The notes beneath the pieces are model-generated. The model ran no database searches and was not told where the DNA came from. It worked only from the letters and a program-made list of their open reading frames with translations. The translations under genes and the position numbers were made by a program. Positions 21,252-25,880 of a stretch of DNA of 25,880 bases are shown one piece after another. Positions within the stretch are counted from its first letter, which is position 1. Each line of letters starts with the position of its first letter. Origin of the DNA: a virus; the IMG/VR virus record IMGVR_UViG_3300027754_000383, positions 1 through 25,880 of that record, one strand, 5' to 3'.

Positions 21252-21890
21252 CTAGTCGTTCGTCGTCTTGGCGGCGAGGTAGTACGTCGTGCCGCCGTAG
21301 CTAATCGTTATGGTGCGGTTTGGACTCGTGGGCGAGACGCTGTTGGCGGCCGTGATCGTGAAGTCCGAACCGGCCGCAGCCAACGCGGCAGCGCGCAACG
21401 TGCCTGCCGTCGAACCCGCCGCGCCAGTGCCGACACCGATGATGCCTGCGGAGATGCGGGAGAGGCCGGTGTCGGAAGACGCACCGAGTGCGAACACACC
21501 GGAATTGCTGGCGATATTTACAATCGCTGGGCCGTTATAGCCCATATTGATAATCCCTCCGACCCGCACCGCGACCGCGATGTCAGTGAAACCATCATAT
21601 CGAACTCTGAAAACGCTCGTAGTGCCCGCTGCACCAGCATAAATGGTCATCAAATTTGTCGCAGAAGTGCCGTGCGCGGTGTCTGTTACGCGCAATGCGA
21701 ACACATCAATATCGCTAGCCGTATTGAGTGTATGGCTGATGTCGATGGGCGATACAGTGCCCGAAGTCGTGCTGCTTCCTGTGCTGCGGATGAGCCCTTG
21801 GTTAGCAGCGGAGGGAGTAAGCGTTTGCAGGCCAGTAAAGGTGTTCGCGCCGAGCGACGCGCCGTAGGCATCGACTTTACGAATGGTCAT
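21252..21890 (-). CDS. fibre-like structural protein in the head module
   Basis: Encodes 212 residues from the ATG at 21890; an ATG at 21908 would overlap the preceding gene by 14 nt. The sequence is beta-rich with many Gly, Thr, Ser and Ala (ANTFTGLQTLTPSAANQGLI, then GTSATNLMTIYAGAAG and FALGASSDTGLSRIS), typical of trimeric fibre shafts. Its position between portal and protease, rather than among tail genes, suggests a head fibre or other accessory virion protein. The assignment is by composition only. Confidence 0.5.
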   Translation of the reverse strand: MTIRKVDAYGASLGANTFTGLQTLTPSAANQGLIRSTGSSTTSGTVSPIDISHTLNTASDIDVFALRVTDTAHGTSATNLMTIYAGAAGTTSVFRVRYDGFTDIAVAVRVGGIINMGYNGPAIVNIASNSGVFALGASSDTGLSRISAGIIGVGTGAAGSTAGTLRAAALAAAGSDFTITAANSVSPTSPNRTITISYGGTTYYLAAKTTND

Positions 21891-21894
21891 GCTC

Positions 21895-22479
21895 CTAGGC
21901 CCCCACATACACGGTCAGCACCTGGGCGTTGGTGCCGATTTGCGTCATGGCCGACTGCGCCGCTTTGCCTGTGATCTCGATAGTCGCGCCAGGTCCAATC
22001 GGAATTCCTGCGGTCAAAGAACAGGTGCCGCCCGTGGGATCGATGGCCGCGACGGCGTTTGCGGCGGGGTTGGATACCATCACCGACAGACGTGCAGCCG
22101 ATGCACCCACCAGCACGCCAGACGCGCCGGTCATGGACACGGCGGCTTTGGTGAGCGTTGCCTGATCTTCCGGCTTCTCAGTTTTGAGGCCGCCGCCCGC
22201 TCCAAGCGCCGCAGGCAAAAGCGCTATCAGCGACGTGATGCGCTGAGATACTCTCTGCAACCGACCGTTAAGACCGCTTGATGCGATGTCCGTTGCCGGT
22301 GCCGTTTCGGTAATGATGCCGAGCTTGGCCTCAACGTCCGCCGTATCAAGGTTGATGCTGTCGGCGGTGACGGTCAGGCCGCTAACCGTGATGACTTCAG
22401 CATATGTACCATCGCCCATGTCTTTGAATTTCTTCAAAAGACTTCCGGCAAAGGGGAAACTCAGATTTGCGTCAGCCAT
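21895..22479 (-). CDS. conserved phage structural protein (possible capsid-surface protein)
   Basis: Encodes 194 residues with AAGGA 6 nt before the ATG. The N-terminus (MADANLSFPFAGSLLKKFKDM, then GDGTYAEVITVSG) and the Ala/Gly/Thr-rich C-terminal beta part (MTGASGVLVGASAARLSVMV, GPGATIEITGKAAQS) resemble virion-accessory proteins of siphoviruses. A helical middle (RLQRVSQRITSLIALLP) could trimerise the protein. Together with the next gene it may form a surface fibre. No enzyme signature is visible. Confidence 0.5.
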   Translation of the reverse strand: MADANLSFPFAGSLLKKFKDMGDGTYAEVITVSGLTVTADSINLDTADVEAKLGIITETAPATDIASSGLNGRLQRVSQRITSLIALLPAALGAGGGLKTEKPEDQATLTKAAVSMTGASGVLVGASAARLSVMVSNPAANAVAAIDPTGGTCSLTAGIPIGPGATIEITGKAAQSAMTQIGTNAQVLTVYVGA

Positions 22480-22494
22480 GTTCTTTCCTTCACT

Positions 22495-23736
22495 TTAAGG
22501 CGCTGGCGTATTTGCCGGCAGCTTTTCGGCCGGCATCGGCGTGCCATCGTCGCGCACTACGGTCATGTTGAGCGGGATGCGGAAGCGATCGAGCTCGGGC
22601 CGCTGATCCATTTCCTCGAGCGCGCGAATCTCATTTGGCGAGACGGCGCCCATGTTGACCAGCAACTGATAAAACTCGCCGCGCTCCTTGGCGGTGCCGC
22701 GCAAAAGCGCCTGCACCGTGAACTTGAAATAAAGCCCCTCGGCGTCTTCGTCGTCGGTGAGCAACTGCGTGCCCATCGCCTCTTCCCACGCGACATGCCA
22801 GGGCGAAAGCGTATGCACCACGTGCGCGATAAAGAACTGTTCCGCGCTGGCAAACGTCGGCGCCGAGTCTCCCGAATGGCCGACCATCTGCGGGAACACC
22901 GAGAAGCCGCGGCAGATTTCCTCGATCTGCTGGCCGCGAAGCTTCATCGTGTCGGCGTCGGTGTTGCTCATTGCGAGCGTCTTAAACTCGAGGTCGCCTT
23001 CCATAAGCGCCGAGCGGCCGGCGTTCGAAGCGCCGCCGTGCATGTCCGACCACGCCGCTTTCAGCACAGTTCGCTGCTCATCGGTCAGCGGCGTCTTGGC
23101 CGTGAGGATGCCGCCCGGCCGTGCGCCGTTGGCAAAGAGCTTGGCTTGCGCCTCGTCCACCGCCAGGCGCAGGCCGATAGCCTCGCGGGCATACTTCACG
23201 GCGCCGAGGCCCTGCACGGCGTCCCATGACGGGCCGCGAATTACAAAAACCTCGTCCTGCATGTAGGTGTCGCGACCGCCGCCCGGCCAATCCACAGTGT
23301 ATTGGATTCTCCAATCGTCGCCCTGCGCCCACGATATCCAGGCCGGCGGAACCGGCAGCAGCTCGAGCGGGCGCCCGTCCGATGGCGCGCGTGTAATAAG
23401 CGACAAGCCGAACGGGCCGAGCGCCGCGTGCATCGTCATGGTGCGGCGCCATTCGCTCGGCGTCATCCAGCCATTCGGACGGCGGCGCATCAGCTTCGCC
23501 ACCGGATGATCGGTCACCGCCTCGCGGCCCTTGCCGCCGTTTAGCGTGCGGTAGAGCTTGAACGGAATCTGCGAGCAACCGTTGCCGAGCAACGTGGCGC
23601 AGCGCAGCACCGTCGTCACGCCCAGCGCCCGCTCCACCGTCACTGCCTGGCCGCTGAGGGATTCCGCCCCGAGCAAAAACGAACGCAGCAGGTCGAGCGA
23701 GTTGCTCTTGGCCTCGCGCCGAAATGGATTCCACAT
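22495..23736 (-). CDS. portal protein, HK97 family
   Basis: Encodes 413 residues, the usual length. It forms the dodecameric ring through which DNA enters and leaves the head. Family motifs are visible: the N-terminal VTVERALGVTTVLRCATLLG, then LYRTLNGGKGREAVTDHPVAKLM, TPSEWRRTMTMH and, further on, EEICRGFSVFPQMVGHSGDS. The C-terminal KERGEFYQLLVNMGAVSPNEIRALE is typical as well. GAGG lies 7 nt before the ATG and the gene is 9 nt behind the large terminase. Confidence 0.93.
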   Translation of the reverse strand: MWNPFRREAKSNSLDLLRSFLLGAESLSGQAVTVERALGVTTVLRCATLLGNGCSQIPFKLYRTLNGGKGREAVTDHPVAKLMRRRPNGWMTPSEWRRTMTMHAALGPFGLSLITRAPSDGRPLELLPVPPAWISWAQGDDWRIQYTVDWPGGGRDTYMQDEVFVIRGPSWDAVQGLGAVKYAREAIGLRLAVDEAQAKLFANGARPGGILTAKTPLTDEQRTVLKAAWSDMHGGASNAGRSALMEGDLEFKTLAMSNTDADTMKLRGQQIEEICRGFSVFPQMVGHSGDSAPTFASAEQFFIAHVVHTLSPWHVAWEEAMGTQLLTDDEDAEGLYFKFTVQALLRGTAKERGEFYQLLVNMGAVSPNEIRALEEMDQRPELDRFRIPLNMTVVRDDGTPMPAEKLPANTPAP

Positions 23737-23745
23737 CGGCGGGCC

Positions 23746-25437
23746 TCAATCTAACAGAGTGATGGCTGCGCCTCCGCGTGCTCGCGGGTTCGTCCCCATT
23801 AACGAGATTGCGTTGAAGCTCGCCATGAGCGGATCGATCTTCGCCGAGCCCGCAGCTTGTTTCGTGATGATGATCGCGTTGCCGCGCGGCTCGACCTTGG
23901 CGTTGCCGACGCACCAGGCCATCATCGGCTGGCCGCCATGTATCAGCGTGCCATCGGCAAGCGCCCGTTCCATCGTCTTGATGGCGCCGGACAACCGCCA
24001 GCCTTGCGATATGCCCTGGATCATGCCGCCGGCCTCGGTGCCCCTGATGCCGGCCTCGCCCAGGGCGTCGATGATGCCGCCCACGCCGGCCGGATCGACG
24101 CCGACCTTGTAGAGCTTGCCGGACGCCAGTACCTGCTCGGCTATGTCCGTGAGGTCGTCCATGTCCTCGCCCAGCCGCTGGATCACGCGGAGGTCGCCCA
24201 CCTTCTCGAAATCGCGGAGGACCGAGGCTTCGCCCTTGCGCCGCTCCAGCACTGAAGTGAAAGCCCACGCCTTGCACCACAGCAGCAGCCGGCCGGTCTT
24301 CTTCTCGCGGCCCATCACCGCCAGGCCGAGCAAATCGTCCAGGCCGCCGCCGTCCGCGCCCATCACGACCACCTCGGAGCGTGTCAGGAGCTCGCTCAGG
24401 GTTAGCGTCGTCTCGGCTGCCGCCTGCCAGTGTTCCGCGCCGGCCCAGCGATCCGACCCAAGCGCCAGGCCGATCTCGATGTTGAGGTGCTGCGACGCCC
24501 AGCGGATTACCTCGCCGTCGCCGTCGCGCTCGGCACGTTCAAGCATCTCCTTGAGCTTCGCCAGCGTCACCGACTTGTCGAGGTTAGGCGTGACCATCCA
24601 CCAGTTTTTCGGCTCTTTCCAAGCCGGCGGGATGGCCTTGTCCTTGATGAAGCGCTCGGGAAACTCATAGAGCACCGAGAGCGTGCGGCCCGGCGTGCGG
24701 CCGTCGCGGATGCCTCGCGCGTTTTTCAATTCTGCCGCGAACGCGCCGCGCGGCGGCTGGTCGCTCTGCGTCGTAATCATCGCGAAGAACGCCTCGGGGA
24801 TGGCGATCATGCCGCCCCGAATCTGCCCGATGATCCGTTCCGCCGCCGAACTCCGTGCGATCTCGTGAAGTTCATCAAGCAGCACGCCGGCCGGCTTGAT
24901 GCCGGTCAGGATGCTCGCGTCAAATGTCTTGATCGCCAGCGACGCCTTGGTGCGCCGGTCGGTGATCTTCCGCATGTGCTCCTGCACGTGCATCCGGCGC
25001 GGCAGGAAGCCCGCCTCGTCGGCCTCGATCATGCCGACAGCTTGCGTAAACGCCAGATGGGCAATCGCCAGCGACGGCGCCACCAGCAGAAACTCAGCCC
25101 GCGGGCGCTCGTTCATCAGCAGCGCCGTGACCATGAAGGCCGCGCCGTAGCTCGTCTTGCTCGACTTCTTCGGCGCCAACAGAAACAACTCTGGCACCTG
25201 GCGCTCGCCCGTTGCCTGGTCGATCGAGCCCAGCACCGTGCCGACGATCTGCCGGAACCATTCGCCGCTGGCCTCTTTCAGCGCCGGCTTGCCCTCAACG
25301 TCCGGTAGCCGCAGCTTGTCAAATATCCCGGTGGCCCGATCGTATTCGCGCCGGTCAATCGGCAGCGCCGGCAGTAGCGACTGCCCCGCCTCGATCCGCG
25401 CCGCCCAATCGGGAACCGCGAAAGACCAGTGCGCCAT
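23746..25437 (-). CDS. terL: terminase large subunit
   Basis: Encodes 563 residues from the ATG at 25437, which overlaps the small-subunit stop as TGATG. The protein is the packaging motor. The ATPase part has a deviant Walker A (LLAPKKSSKTS, about 86-96), Walker B (GVLLDE, D188-E189) and a coupling motif (ITTQS, about 221-225). The nuclease part shows acidic residues at D362/D367 (GADGGGLDDLLG) and D449 (VGVDPAGVGG). The APKKSSKT form is usual for Terminase_1-type proteins, so it is not a defect. Confidence 0.93.
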   Translation of the reverse strand: MAHWSFAVPDWAARIEAGQSLLPALPIDRREYDRATGIFDKLRLPDVEGKPALKEASGEWFRQIVGTVLGSIDQATGERQVPELFLLAPKKSSKTSYGAAFMVTALLMNERPRAEFLLVAPSLAIAHLAFTQAVGMIEADEAGFLPRRMHVQEHMRKITDRRTKASLAIKTFDASILTGIKPAGVLLDELHEIARSSAAERIIGQIRGGMIAIPEAFFAMITTQSDQPPRGAFAAELKNARGIRDGRTPGRTLSVLYEFPERFIKDKAIPPAWKEPKNWWMVTPNLDKSVTLAKLKEMLERAERDGDGEVIRWASQHLNIEIGLALGSDRWAGAEHWQAAAETTLTLSELLTRSEVVVMGADGGGLDDLLGLAVMGREKKTGRLLLWCKAWAFTSVLERRKGEASVLRDFEKVGDLRVIQRLGEDMDDLTDIAEQVLASGKLYKVGVDPAGVGGIIDALGEAGIRGTEAGGMIQGISQGWRLSGAIKTMERALADGTLIHGGQPMMAWCVGNAKVEPRGNAIIITKQAAGSAKIDPLMASFNAISLMGTNPRARGGAAITLLD

Positions 25438-25808
25438 CAGTGCTTCACCAGCTCGCCCCACTCGCCAGCCGGCGGCAGCTTCGCCTCGATCTCCTGCAAT
25501 TCCTTTTTGCCAAGCCCGTCCGTCGATGGCGCGCCAGGAACACCCGGTGTCGCGGACGCCCGCGCCTGCCAAGCCTTCATCGCCGCCACGTTCCCGGCCT
25601 TGCCAGATTCGAACAGCGCCTCGTTCATCTCGGCATTCCGCTGCGCCGCCCCGGCGGTCAATTCCTCGTCAAAGTGCTTGCGGAGCGTCCCGACTGACAC
25701 GCCGAAAACCCGCGCTATATCTGCCTCGCTCATGCGGGCCGCAGCCAGCACCGAGCAACGGTAACGCTGGGCCTTCGTCGGCTTAAACGGCGGCCGACCT
25801 AGTGCCAT
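25437..25808 (-). CDS. terS: terminase small subunit
   Basis: Encodes 123 residues from the ATG at 25808, chosen because AGGAG lies 8 nt upstream. An in-frame ATG at 25850 would add 14 residues without support. Residues 26-47 form a helix-turn-helix (MSEADIARVFGVSVGTLRKHF), used to bind the packaging start site. A basic N-terminus (GRPPFKPTKAQRYR) precedes it, and a helical, then Pro-rich C-terminus follows. The gene lies directly before terL and is the first late gene visible. Confidence 0.85.
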   Translation of the reverse strand: MALGRPPFKPTKAQRYRCSVLAAARMSEADIARVFGVSVGTLRKHFDEELTAGAAQRNAEMNEALFESGKAGNVAAMKAWQARASATPGVPGAPSTDGLGKKELQEIEAKLPPAGEWGELVKH

Positions 25809-25880
25809 TTTGAAAACTCCTAATTCTTGACAAGAAAGCGTGCCGGCCAAATTCCCCAGCCGGTAAAATCTCTGAATGCG
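25809..25880. other. leader of the late operon at the window edge
   Basis: This 72-bp stretch contains the AGGAG ribosome binding site of terS and a GC-rich imperfect inverted repeat (GCCGGCC ... CCGG) near 25842-25862. No convincing - strand promoter is seen; on the + strand a TTGACA occurs at 25827-25832 without a good -10. The late promoter is probably beyond the edge. Confidence 0.3.

Noticed and set aside
23078-24280. A 400-codon - strand frame across the portal-terminase boundary
   Set aside because: It overlaps the well-supported portal and terL genes in another frame and is rich in Arg and Gly, as expected for a shadow.
24430-25308. A 292-codon + strand frame opposite terL
   Set aside because: Antisense shadow with His/Arg-rich low-complexity sequence and no start signal.
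23746-25437. Possible defect in terL because Walker A lacks GxxxxGK[TS]
   Set aside because: The APKKSSKT form is normal in this terminase family, and the other ATPase and nuclease motifs are intact.
1-25880. Gene transfer agent, tailocin or satellite element
   Set aside because: The region has both terminase subunits, portal, protease, capsid, full tail, lysis genes, xis and int, which fits an ordinary temperate siphovirus. Nothing points to a head-less or capsid-stealing element.
1-25880. CRISPR arrays, tRNA genes, insertion sequences, restriction or toxin-antitoxin systems
   Set aside because: Both strands were scanned by eye for regular repeats, tRNA-like cloverleaves, transposase motifs and typical toxin or methylase motifs; none was found.

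Overview
The window is a stretch of a tailed temperate bacteriophage or prophage with a long non-contractile-tail (siphovirus) plan and HK97-type head genes. No clear chromosomal gene is visible. The GC-rich composition, the codon use and the type of the secreted Cys-rich protein at 4127-4462 suggest an alphaproteobacterial host, perhaps Rhizobiales; this is an inference from general resemblance. No CI-type repressor, replication genes, tRNA, IS element or CRISPR array can be seen, so early functions probably lie beyond the left edge.

Left arm, + strand (1-2845): a very compact operon of small genes. Almost every stop overlaps the next start by 4-8 nt, and three of the genes encode peptides of only 25-29 codons. 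The operon ends in an excisionase-like helix-turn-helix protein and a complete tyrosine integrase. One small protein carries a segment resembling the C-terminal domain of the RNA polymerase alpha subunit. Parts of two genes are duplicated inside the tiny ORFs. The 367-bp gap after the integrase (2846-3212) holds a leftward terminator, TGGCGAACC repeats and a promoter/operator-like inverted repeat, and is the best place to look for the attachment site. Four further small + strand genes follow (3213-4130), the last a helix-turn-helix protein.

Right arm, - strand (25808 down to 4127): a late operon in classic order. Packaging comes first (terminase small and large subunits), then the portal and an unusual four-gene insert of structural or unknown genes. 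The prohead protease, the HK97-fold major capsid protein with a coiled-coil delta domain and a probable decoration protein follow. Next are the head-tail adaptor, stopper, gp10-like and tail-terminator proteins and the tail tube. A tail assembly chaperone with a textbook A AAA AAC -1 frameshift site precedes a 1192-residue tape measure protein and three large tail-tip or fibre proteins. The lysis cassette has two three-helix membrane proteins, an M15 endolysin and an overlapping Rz/Rz1 spanin pair, and the operon ends with a secreted Cys-rich protein.

Several strong hairpins, two of them followed by T-runs, lie between late genes. They probably tune the amounts of capsid and tail proteins. 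The late and early transcription units converge at 4127-4130 with a 4-nt stop-codon overlap. The only visible leftward terminator lies beyond, next to the integrase.

Nothing here looks like a wholly new system. The observations most worth a second look are the alpha-CTD-like small protein, the micro-ORF operon with its internal duplications, the programmed frameshift, the insert between portal and protease, and the Cys-rich protein behind the spanins.
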